DNA of 64,000 nt from Alisma plantago-aquatica. Lineage: Eukaryota > Streptophyta > Magnoliopsida > Alismatales > Alismataceae. Shown here piece after piece: positions 19,453 through 30,157 of this stretch (position 1 is the stretch's first letter; each line of letters begins with the position of its first letter). The stretch lies in the NCBI GenBank assembly GCA_963693085.1, contig OY856410.1, forward strand, positions 888,287,835 through 888,351,834, given 5' to 3'. The notes under the pieces are model-generated. The model was not told the origin of the DNA. It saw only the letters and a list, made by a program, of their open reading frames with translations, and made no database searches. Both the position numbers and the translations under genes were made by a program.

Positions 19453-22400
19453 GTCTATTAACATGCTCTCCTGGAATGTTCGAGGCTTAAATCTGAAAGC
19501 CTTGGTTGTCCAGAATAAAATTTTGGAGTTTAAGCCTAATATAGTTGTTCTCAATGAAACTAAAGTGAGGGAAGCGAAGATGAGTAAAATTATGTCCAAA
19601 TATTTCTCTGAGTATAGATGGTTGTCTAATCATAATTCCCATGTTTTGGGAAGGGTTGTTCTTTTGTGAAGGAGCAGGACTGTTCAATGAGCAAAGTCTG
19701 TGAGACTGATCAATCCTTACATGTTAGAGTTTCTTGTGATGGTAGAGTCTTGTTCGTCACTGCTGTGTATGGGCATAACCCTGATGGTGATAGGGTCAGG
19801 CTTTGGAGGGAAATTGAAGATATCTATTAGTATGTTGATTCTCCTTGGATCATTCTCGGTGATTTTAATGTTGTTAGGAAAGTAGATGAGAAGATGGGTC
19901 AGGATCCTCCCTATAATAAGTCGATGGAAGACTTTAATCAGTGCATGCTTAACTGTCATCTCTTTGAGTTGAGGTTAAATGGTTTTCTTTTCTCTTGGGA
20001 TAATCATCAAAGTGGAAAAGCTTTTTTTACTTCTTATCTTGATAGAGTTCTTTATAATGATAAATTCATGGCTGAGTTTGATGATTTTAAAGGTGCCCTT
20101 CATTCTAATATCATTAGCGATCACAAGATTTTAACTCTTGATGTTGGGGACAGGGTGAAGGTCAAAACCCCTTTTAGATTTATAAATGCTTGGGCTTCTA
20201 GGGTGGATTTTCTTGGTTCTGTTAAGAACAGTTGGAGCAAGGAAGTGTCTGAGTTTCCTGCGTTTAAACTCTACTCTAAGTTTAAAAAGCTTCATTCTGA
20301 CCTCTCTGAATGGAATAGGGATCGAGTGGGTAATTTTTCTGATAAATCTAGAGAAAAGGAATTCATTGCTGATGAAGCTCAGTTAAGACTGGATTTAGAC
20401 CCAACTAATGGTTTACTTCAAGAAGATGCTTGTTTAAAAAGAAAATCTGTGTTTGAGGCTAAATTACAGGAGGAATCCTTATTGAGACAGAAATCAAGGA
20501 TTAGATGGTTAAAGGAAGGGGACTCTAATTCCAAGTTCTTTTACTCTTCTATTAAAGTTAGGAGGAACTTTAATCACATCAAAGCTTTATCTATTGATGG
20601 CACGGTCTGCACTGATGAGTCTATCATTAAGAAGCATATTGTGGACTATTATACTGACTTATTCAATAATTCTCATACTGTCAACTTGGATATTCTGAAG
20701 AGTCTTTGCTTTCCCATTTTCAGTGAAGTGGATTCTCTTGTGCTGGATAGACACTTTACTATCAAGAATGTTATTGATGTTGTTAAGGGTCTTAATTATG
20801 ACAAATGCCCTGGTCCTGATGGGTTTAATGGTAAATTTTATAAGGACTGCTGGAGTATTATTTGTACAGAGGTGGTTGAAGCTGTGCTTGGTTTCTTTAG
20901 TTCGGGTAGACTTCTCAGAGAAGCTAATCGGACTTTTATTTCTCTTATCCCTAAAGCCATGGACACTAATGAGTTGAAGAACTTAAGGCCTATTGCTTTA
21001 TGCAATGTCTTCTATAAGATTATCTCCAAGTTGTTGGCCATTAGACTACAAAGTGTGCTTCCTTCCATTGTTAATGCTAATCAATGTGCTTTTGTGCGTG
21101 GTAGAAGCATCAAGGATGCGATTCTTCTTTCCAATGAGCTCATTCATGATTTTAATAAGAAAGGTTCAAGACCTAGGATGTGCCTTATGATTGACATCAC
21201 TAAGGCCTATGATAATGTTTCTTGGGATGCCCTTTTCTTCATTCTTCGATCCATGAGGTTTCCTCATTGCTGGACTGTTTGGTTAAAGGAAATTTTTGAC
21301 ACTATGTCTTATGAGGTTTTGGTCAACGGAGAAGCTACTGGTTCTTTCAAACCCAGTAATGGAGTAAGGCAGGGCGATCCCCTTGCTCCTTACCTCTTTG
21401 TTCTTGTTATGCAGGTGGTCTCTCTCTTGCTTGATAAAGAGGTGAAAGAAGGAAATCTTAAACCTTTGAGGGCTTATGATTCCTTGGAGATTTCTCATTT
21501 GATCTTCGCAGATGACCTTATGATATTTTCTGAAGCTGACATTCAAAGTGTTGCTGCTATAAAAAATGTCCTTGATAAGTTGTACTTGTCGACTGGCTTG
21601 AAGATTAACTATGACAAGAGTGTGGTTATCTACAGCTCGGGAGTGGACAAGAATACTATTGGTGATATATTGGGGATCAAAGAAGGTTCTCTTCCGATTA
21701 GATACCCGGGGATTCCTCTGTTTATTGGTAGGCTTAATAAGATTCACTGCTGTCCCTTAACGGATAGAATTAAAAGGAGGCTTGATAGTTGGAAGATCTC
21801 ACAGTTGTCTATGGCGGGTAGGGTGCAGTTAGTTCAGTCTACTCTCACTACTACTTATCAATATTGGGCCTTTGTTTTTCCCCTTCCGTCTTCTATTTGT
21901 GACGATATTGATAAATTATGTCATGACTTTATTTGGGGGAATACGGATAATTCTAGTCCTGTTCATCTTGTCAAGTGGAGTTCTATTACTAAACCTAAAG
22001 GTGAAGGAGGTCTTGGTATCAAAAATATCAGAGAAGTTGCCAAAGCTTCTATCATTCTTAATGGCTGGAATATCGCCAAGAAGAAAGACAGTGTTTGGGT
22101 GAAATGGATACATGAAAAGTACTTAAGTAGATGCTCCTTTTGGATTGTGTTGCTCAATGATTCCATTTCTTGGTTTTTCAAAAGAGTCCTGATGGAACGT
22201 GATGTTCTTAGGAGATTTATTGAGCTCACTATTGGTAATGGTTCTGATACCTTCGTGTGGCTGGATCCGTGGCTCCCTAACTCTAATTTTCTTGTGGATG
22301 TGCTTGGTAGGCAAAGCCTTATTCAGCTTGGTATCCCTGGGAATGCTAAAGTTTGTAGTCTTATTCATGATGGGGAGTGGTTCTTCGATGCTTCAAGGCT

Positions 22401-22956
22401 TCATGCCAGGCTATACAATATTCTGCAGACTCTTCCCCCTCCCTCGGGTATGTGTGACAGTATTATGTTTGCAGGGAAGACTGAAGCGAACCTTAGGCTG
22501 GTTATGGATAGCTTAAGATCTTATAATGATGCTAGTTCCATTCCTTTCTTCCAATGGCTCTGGAACTATAATGGACCAAGAAGTTTTCATATGACGGGGT
22601 GGAAGATTGGGCATGGCAGAATCCTTACTGCTAGTTATGTAAAGAGACTTGGCATTAGTCTTGCTTCTAGATGCCCTCTCTGCAAGTCTGATGAAGAGGA
22701 CCTGAATCATCTTTTTTTCCGTTGTTCTTTCGCTCGGTCTATTTGGAGTTTGGCCTGTTCTTCTTATGGTTTCGAGATTCCTGGTAAGGTTGAGGACCTT
22801 TGTTTCCTTCAGGGCAAGTCTTTGTTGATGGTTTGCATTTCTGTTCTTCATTGGATGTGGAAGGAGAGAAATGATAGAGTCCACAGAAATTTCGAAAGGG
22901 ACTCTCTGAGGTTGTGGGTGCTTATTCGGGATGATATTCAGCGGATCATGGCCTGA
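19445..22956 (+). pseudogene. LINE ORF2: endonuclease-reverse transcriptase (frameshifted)
   Basis: The start at 19445 opens an APE-type endonuclease (LSWNVRGLN, then LNETK). The frame is lost at a TGA (19667) and resumes in frame 1 by 19686 with VTAVYGHN, a TAG stop at 19828, then ILGDFN and SDHKIL. From 19894 an unbroken 1020-codon frame carries RT: LIPKAMDTNELKNLRPIAL, MIDITKAYDNVSWD, NGVRQGDPLAPYLF and FADD (21505-21516). A zf-RVT domain (CPLCKSDEEDLNHLFFRC, near 22671) follows. No RNase H domain is seen. Only the endonuclease is broken, so RT coding is intact, but no ATG-led full product is possible without frame correction. Confidence 0.92.
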
Positions 22957-23315
22957 AGTTTTCTGGATCTTCTGTTCTGCTGGTTTCTCTAGTGCGAGCT
23001 GTTGGTGGTCTTTCTGCTACCTTGACCACGTCCGTGTTATGATAAACACGACCGTGTTGGGTTCCTGTTCTATTTTTCCTGTTGGTTATTTCTTGACCAC
23101 GACCATGTTTGGATCACACAGCCGTGTTGGATCCCTGAAGCTTGCGCTCCTTGGTTTTTTATGCTTAGGATGTGTTTTGGCTGTATAGTTTGTTTTTTCG
23201 TCTCCTACTGTCCTAGTTTACACTCTTTTTTTCTTTTTATAGAGAGTGTACATATTCTTGTACAGTTTACAAAAATTATAAAAAGCAATGGAAGAGCTCG
23301 GTTCACCAAAAAAAA
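22957..23315 (+). other. LINE 3' UTR with CACGACCGTG words and poly(A)
   Basis: The UTR holds four related words, ACCACGTCCGTGTT, AACACGACCGTGTTGG, ACCACGACCATGTTTGG and CACAGCCGTGTTGG (23022-23131). These are half-palindromes around CACG/CGTG. A second possible hairpin (TTTACACTC with GAGAGTGTA, 23218-23251) lies near the end. The A-run is 23308-23317. The 3' UTR of a LINE is what its own RT recognises, so the words may matter for that; this is inference. Confidence 0.65.
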
Positions 23316-25982
23316 AACTCCCTTAGTTTTTGTTAAGGGTGGAACCACTCTAAACACCTTGCCTCTTTATTTTTATCTCAGTTGTGGTTGCTTGAGTTGA
23401 ATTATTGTTAAAATATTTATAAAACCCTATTCACCCCCCCTCTAGTGGTTTTTCAGATAAGTCTTGTTGAAATACATGGTGGCAACCTTGGTGTAGAAAT
23501 CGTATAACAAGCCTAATGCCTTGATAGGTGCTTTGTGGATAGTTTGAAGTGATACCCTCTAGTTATGTAGCATATGGTTCGAATTTCCTTGGTATGATAT
23601 GTGATTAGTGATTTATAAGAAGTGATAATATGTGGGATACCTAATGTTAAAGCGTCTCACTAGTGCAATGGTCAATACATTATTATAATGCATTCTTGTA
23701 AGCCTCACATAACTTGATGAAGATGATACACACATGCATTTATAAATGGGTTTTGGTGTGATTAGGGTTTGGTGGTATAACCATGAAGTATAATCCTAAT
23801 CGTCTCTATGTGAAGAGCATTGAACCTAACTCGAAAGGCAAGTCATAATGTTAAGTGAGTATAATATAAAGCATGATATCTTTCCCTTTTAAATACATGG
23901 CTATAACCTAATGAGTTAAGCAGGTATTATGGCTTGTGAGTACTATGAAGATGGTTAAATAATAGCAATCTTGGTAATGAATATTAAAAAGGACACACAA
24001 GAAGTATAAAAACGTGAATGTGCACACTTGTTTACACTAATTAATTCTTAGTTTTATACACTCTAGTTATGAGAGGAAGCTCATGCAAAGTAGAATGATG
24101 TTTGGAGACTTTAGGTGGAATCAGTATGAAGCCTAACCTTAGATTAGAAATCTTATGATGTTTGGCTTGCCTGTAGCTAAAGGAGTTTAATATGTTTAAC
24201 ATATTATCTCTCTGAATATAATAGCTGATTGTTGCTATGGCAAGTACTAGTATTGTGACAAAAGAAATGAGGCATAAGTGATGTGGTACGAGTAATACTA
24301 ATATATCAATGAGGCATGATGAGATAATTTGAATCGTTAGTGTTATGTCATGGGTTCCTCAGTTATGAGATGAGGGGTTGTTACCCCAAGATATGTAATA
24401 TTATGATGTTGATGATGCATTGCCCTCTTGTTACCAACTTCTAACCATGCAAGTGATACTAATTGATGTGCATATCTAGATATGAGCTATGGTGGTTATG
24501 ATCTAATGGACATTGGTCCTTGTGATGGACATTGGTCCTTGTCATGGACGTTGGTCTTTGTGAGGAATAGTAAGAATAAAGAGACATGATGTGATGACAT
24601 CACACCTAATATGTTTCAGTGTGTTCTAGTTATGAGTTATACCTTGTTCATGTGGATCTTGATTTGAGGTCTTATGTTGTGACTTGATTGATGTTAAAAG
24701 ATACTTAAATGGCCTAACTAATCAAGTGGAACCTAATCTAGTAGCTTTCCCTGTGCCATATATCCATTCCAGTGTCACTTTTATTACTGGATGGTGAAAC
24801 GAGTTTAACTTGGAGTGCATATTTTTTATTATGCGGGGTGCAAGTTGAGTATTCCCTTGCATCCTTAATATCAGCTTGTGTGAGATGACCATGCGCGAGC
24901 CAATCTCGGTGTGATACAAATGGCCATGCATGAGCCAGTCCTTATTTTAAGAATGGCCATGCGTGAGCTTGTTCTCCTAGTGTCATTACCTATACCAAGG
25001 TGGGCTAGATGTTATATGAGTGGCCACACGTGAGCCAAACCCTTTGATTTGACTATATGTCATTGTTTCAGTTGACTGATATGTCTCTACAATGTTCTCT
25101 TTTGTGTTGATCAAGAGGTGTGGTGAGGGCGTGGACTCCGACTCTTCCATTAGACCTTGTATGGCACTGATTTCGACTTAGAAGTGGTTGGTTGGATTTG
25201 GGTGGTATGACTCAAATCCTCAGGGCATAATAAATACATAATCAGCCATGTAGTGTGCACATTTAGGATCAAACATAGAAATACTGGATGAAGCCTTGCC
25301 TTACTCTTGTACTGTTTAGTTTGTAATAGCTATACATGTTCTTCATATCCCTTTTAAATTGTTAATTGTTCTATTGCTCATTGGTAAGTTCATGTTAATA
25401 CTCTAGTTACTTCATCCATGCGGTATATGTCATTTGGTTAATTCTGTTCAATCTGCTCCATAGGTTAATTTATCTACTCAGTTATATGTGATAATAATAG
25501 AGTTGGCAAAGAGTTATATGTCATTCTGGGACTATTTGTCTCACCTCATTAGTTAAATAACTTTTTAGGTGGTCATTCATGCTGAGTCAAAGATCATGTG
25601 GTTGAAAATGATACGAGAAGAAAACTACACCTGGTGATACATGGTATATGGATAGTGTCTAGTAATAGAGTCCTATTTGTCGTCCTTGTACACTCAGGTC
25701 CTTGGGGGTGTTCTCGATGTGTTTGTAGACATGATGCTCAATATGTGGTTTTTGGATGGTGTGCCTCTGATAGTATGTATATACACGTGGAACTGTTATC
25801 TTATGTAACAATATGTTTGGAGTGTGATGAGGTAGCATCTTGAATATAAGTTATGAAATGCAAGTCATGGTGCTTGTTGCAAATCAGTTTTAATTTCTTG
25901 TGATTTTTGGTAATCCGTTGTTAATGGTTGATCGTGTTTTAAGTTTTGAATAATCTCGCTTTGTGTGACAAAGGGTGTCACA

Positions 25983-26793
25983 TTTGGTGGTATCAAAGCT
26001 CTAGGTTCGCTAAGTTTATAGGGACACTAGGACTAGGATTATGATGGTGTCTAAGATAAGAACATGATATAAAATATGGTTCATACTACATAATCTTAGT
26101 ACTTGAGTGCCTTGGCCAGGTGTTCAAATGTTGAAGAAAAGGTAAGTACAAAACTCTTAGATTTATTTCTCTTTGATTACCTTGATCAAGTAATCATTTT
26201 GGGATAATCTAAAGAGCATAACAATTGGATAGTTTGATGTTCATACTATGAAAAGAAACAAGAACTGCACCATAAATCACTAAAACTTGAATGCTTGGTA
26301 ATTAAAAGAGAAAAATATAGCTCCATGAAACCTAAATCTAAATGTTAGTATGATAGAAAAGTTCTTGAGCTGTAATTTTAAGAGATGCATGAAGAAAAAG
26401 ATAGATGAACTTGTGCTAATAGAATAAGTCCAGGTGTAAAATTCATATAAGATGGAGGAAATTCCTGAAACAATGATGAAGTAAGAAGACAAATGAGAAT
26501 GAAAAATGAATAAATAAGATGGAACCTGAGTTAATCTTAGACCAACCTGTGAATATGAAAGAATGTAAGGTGTAATAATCATGATATGTGAAAGGAAATA
26601 GGGGGAATGATCCCCGATTAATAAATAATGTGTAAAGAATAATGAACCTTTCATGATGTAAAGATGAAAAATACGGTAACAAAAGGGGATATTCATAAAA
26701 CATGAAGAACCACAATAGAAGAAAGAGTAATGGCGTGTAATACTCTCAATAGTTCCTATGCCAATGGAAAGGATATCAAGATGAGACAAGTTA
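25983..26793 (+). other. Element B internal region, 5' part with primer site
   Basis: TGGTATCAAAGC (25988-25999), five bases after the LTR, is a tRNA-iMet type primer site. The following ~790 bases contain no recognisable gag. Long minus-strand frames near 26280-26789 have low-complexity hydrophobic composition and I treat them as chance. The last five bases (AGTTA) are the left duplication of element D. Confidence 0.75.
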
Positions 26794-29700
26794 TGTTACA
26801 ACCCCAGTTATGGGTTCATTTGGTGAGAAATGTAATTTCTCATATTAAAGATATTGGAACAAATAATGATATAATTTGTTTTGAATAAATGAGTTTTGTT
26901 TACAGTAGCCTTGATGATTGTGTTGTGGGCTTTATTGGCTATTGGGCCCAATAACAAGAAATTCAATTAATAAATGCATAATTGAGTTTTTGGAGAAAAG
27001 AAAGATGTGGAAACCTCTAGAAGGCAAAATAATATAATCCATAGTTGGATTTCGTGCCTCTTGGGTTCCTTGGGTTCCAAGGAGTCCAAAGTTGCAAAGA
27101 AAATGCAATAAGGAAAGAAAAGAGCAATTAAGTATCTCCTTGTTAAGAAAGAAATTGAAAATAATGATAAAATGTAGAAAACATGTGGAAAAAGGTATAA
27201 TTGAGTTATCTTGGTGGATTTTCATATCCAAAGGATTCCTAATGTTAAAATGAATTCCAAATAAGGAAAATAAAAAAGAGATAAAGAGAAATACTCAAAA
27301 AGAGATATTTTAATAAAGAAAACGTAAAATAATAAGAAAAGGGATGAAAGATAAGTAAAGAGGCTCAGGAAATATTCCCAAGAGGGGATTTCGAGCCATT
27401 AAGGTTCCTTGAGGTTCAAGGAACTCAAAATAATAATTTAACAGCAAAGGAAAGAGAAAGAGGTGAAATATATATAATTAAGAGATATCTTGCACTTAAA
27501 GAAAAGGAACGTTTTCTTTGAGATAATGAGCCCAATTTTGGTAGAGACGTAGATTACGTCATTATGGACTTTCCCTCCAAATTTGGGATTAATTGGATAC
27601 TTGGTTTGGGAGTTATAGCTTTTACAAGATTCCCTAAAGTGTTGGGTTTATAATGAATGTCACAATTCATTTATAAAGGAAAACAAAGCTCTGTTATCTT
27701 GGACGCAGGTTATCTGAACCGCAGGTCTCGCATCTAACGACGTTGGATCATCGTGTAGATCCCAGTCCGAGAAGGACTCCTGGCCACCTTGTTCTTGGAA
27801 GTCATCGTGACTCTGGGCATGAGAGGGCCTGAGGTTAAGTCCTTTGGGTTCGGGAAGTCCTGAGGATCCCAACCATACCAGGTTTTGGGACCTGGCATGG
27901 CGTATGCGGGATTTCCCAAATCATGGAGGGGCACCCTCGACCCTGCCTATATATGAGGGGTTGTGCACCCTCTGTGATAGCCCAGAGTTTCCCTTGGAGT
28001 TCGGATAGGAGAGCCTAGCAAGAGCATGGGGTCAATTTCGATAAGAAACCCGACTTCCACCTCCAACCTGAAGTCGCTTCTCACCGGAGAGGGGACTCCT
28101 CCGTCCCGTCGACCCGGGCCATGCTTTGTGAATCCGAGGGCACCGTTGAGTTCAGATAGGCCCAGAGAGGGTGCGGCGGAATCCACCTGCGGCTGGGGAA
28201 GTCAGATGATCGGAGTCAACCCTGAGGTTGACCACGGGCAAACACGGGCCGCGAATAAGGGATGGCCTCGCGAGGAAGAAGAAGGAGAAAGGGAGAAAAT
28301 ACGTCCTTGCCCCCGACAACTGTGAAGGAAGGTAAGGGTAAAATAGATATTTGCAACTTTAAATCTAAAACATGGGTGAACAGATTCTAGGCCATTGGAT
28401 CCTGCGTGGTCCATGGGACCATGCATCGGGCGAAAAGTGGTTTTCTCGAATTAACGAATAAATAAGGAAAATGATTTTTCTTTGCAAAATTCATAGAATC
28501 CTCTAGGAAGCTCTAATGAGAAAAGTTTATACATGAAAGTTGCTTAGAAAAATACGAGGAACACAATAAAATTAGTTTGAGAACCTGATTTCGTACCTAT
28601 TTGCAAAAGTGTGCTAAGTTAATGAAAATTGCTTTGAAATTATGTTAGAAACCCTAATTGTAATTAATGGCTAGGTTCATGATGCTTAATTGGTGAAATT
28701 AAGTAGTAGTAACCTGTTGAAATGTTAATGATGAACTTGAACCCGATCTAGATGATTTATTGCATGATTTAGGGTTTTACACCAATTATGGATGAATAAG
28801 CACTTAGAAACCCTGGGTAAAAGAGAATAAGATCATATTTAATTCGAAAAATATGATAATATGTTGTTAAATGATGGTTCTAAGATATTTTTAATATAAA
28901 AAGTTCCTAATCATGGATAGATACCCTTAATTTGATAATTAGGGTTTTCTAATGGATAAAGTTGGAATTAATGGAATTCATAGGTGAATTAGATCATAAT
29001 GAACTATGAGTTGTTAATCTGGAAGGAACCTAAGATGATAAAAAGGCTCTAATGTGAATATGTGAAGGTTTTGCACTTAGAACTTTTGTTCTAGGGTATA
29101 AATGAGGAAAGTTGTAAAAAGATCAAAAAGAACCCTAATAAAACCCCAATTCAGATTAGAAACCCTAGAAAGTGAATCCAAGTCAATTAAATAGATATAT
29201 TCTTGGTAAAGTGTAGTAAATAGGTTACGTATGCTTTTTAGGAATTCTGTGATTGTTGAACTGCTTCTTGGATTACTTGCTTTCTTGGAATCATTATTAG
29301 CTTGTTGAATCTACAAATCAGGTATGTGGTTAGTTATGAATAACCGCCTTAGTTTCCCGAGGATTTTCCGGATGGTTAACTGCATTGAATGCAAATTATC
29401 AGTTTGGATGTTCATAGTTGCAAATCATAAAGTCACTATGATTATCACATTAATAATAGAAGTATGTATTCTCGCACCTACATGCCACCCTGATGGATGA
29501 TGCCAAAGGTCAGACCCAGGAGGGTAGACCCATGGGCACCATGAGTGGTGACCCCAGGCACCAAGCTCGGGAATGAGAAGGTGGCCTATGATATTGCATG
29601 ACTAGAGGGCACCATGAGTGGTGACCCCAGGCACCAAGCTCGGGATTGAGAAGATGGCCTTAAGTCATTGGCAAAAGAAACCCTAAGGTGGGTATGCTAG

Positions 29701-30157
29701 GGTTAGGGAAAAAGTGGTGGAGAATGTCATACTGGAAAGTGTAAATTGGCTTGTTAATTAACTTGATTGTGATAATTAGATTGTTATCCATATGTGCAAA
29801 CTTTTGGTTGTCCCCACGTACCTGTATATTTTGATATACTGACCGACGTTTTGTTTGTCAGTGTTTTAGGTACAAGTTTGAAAAGAACCAACAGTAAAGT
29901 GGCATATGTGAAATTAATTAAGAATTAAATTTCAAAGGAGGATTAGTTAGAGTTGACTCCTGATGCGAATAGATGTTGACATCCCAGCTTTGGAAAAGGT
30001 ATGCATAGTTTTAATTTTATACCAAATTCCAGTTAGTTAGTAGAATTTCATAATTATTATTGATTATTTGTTGAACCTTTGATCCTGTTAATTGAATAAC
30101 GGGTCTGACCTTCGGGTCTCCCTTAATTGGGGGTTACTGGGAGACGGGGTCGTTACA
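26794..30157 (+). repeat. 5' LTR of element D
   Basis: It starts TGTTACAACCCC and ends GTCGTTACA. A TATA-like TATATATGA lies at about 27948-27956, followed by a GC-rich, CpG-rich leader (27960-28330), unusual in this AT-rich window. Two direct copies of a 73-base unit starting GGGCACCATGAGTGG lie at 29534 and 29607. I see no inverted-word array like those of A, B and C. Confidence 0.93.

Larger units (their letters stand above)
17920..23315 (+). mobile_element. L1-type LINE, nearly full length, nested in the copia 3' LTR
   Basis: It is flanked by a 16-bp duplication starting AACTCCCTTAG (17904-17919 and 23316-23331) and ends in a run of ten A. ORF1 and ORF2 overlap by eight bases. Target-primed insertion with a poly(A) end and long duplication is typical of L1. 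ORF1 is intact but ORF2 is broken near its start, so this copy is not autonomous. The short 45-base leader before ORF1 may mean slight 5' truncation. Confidence 0.95.
8542..23455 (+). mobile_element. Ty1/copia retrotransposon (SIRE/Maximus-like), nested in the B 5' LTR
   Basis: The 5' LTR (8542-9981) and 3' LTR (15739-23455, split) start TGTT(A/G)GCTAAATG and end TTTTCA or TTTTTCA. They are flanked by the 5-bp duplication GATAA (8537-8541 and 23456-23460). The domain order is gag, protease, integrase, RT, RNase H, as in copia. The long gag with a CCHC knuckle and acidic coiled region and the RT wording point to the SIRE/Maximus lineage. Pol is broken by stops and four frame changes, so the copy is dead. 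No env-like ORF is present: only about 400 bases separate pol from the 3' LTR. The LINE and Cassandra TRIM sit in its 3' LTR. Confidence 0.93.
15739..23455 (+). repeat. 3' LTR of the copia element, split by Cassandra and LINE insertions
   Basis: LTR pieces are 15739-16980, 17819-17919 and 23316-23455. They match the uninterrupted 5' LTR. A local difference is an extra short duplication of GGATCTTCTCA(G/A)(T)TG type near 16780-16815. Confidence 0.92.
6084..25982 (+). repeat. 5' LTR of element B, split by a copia insertion (6084-8541 and 23461-25982)
   Basis: The LTR begins TGTAAGGACCC and ends GTGTCACA just before a tRNA-Met type primer site. The two halves match 39734-42180 and 42181-44737 in the 3' LTR, where the sequence runs uninterrupted through GGTGGTGATAAGTCTTG. 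This proves the copia element entered at GATAA. The LTR carries a TATA box (6809-6817), TATCGG/CCGATA word clusters, a 21-bp tandem repeat near 24515-24560, and repeated near-palindromes like GGCCATGCATGAGCC (24886-25040). Confidence 0.92.

Noticed and set aside
22513..22884. Minus-strand frames under LINE ORF2 (also 21283-21747 and 19717-19959)
   Set aside because: They are shadows of a strongly supported RT reading frame on the plus strand.
26280..26789. 169-residue minus-strand open frame, Phe/Ser/Tyr-rich, with membrane-like segments
   Set aside because: It lies inside the decayed 5' interior of element B. Composition follows the A-rich plus strand, and there is no domain or codon pattern.
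28026..28325. 99-residue plus-strand frame with a twin at 35805-36104 and minus-strand partners
   Set aside because: It is in the GC-rich leader of the D LTRs, so the twin is only the LTR copy. GC-rich DNA has few stops.
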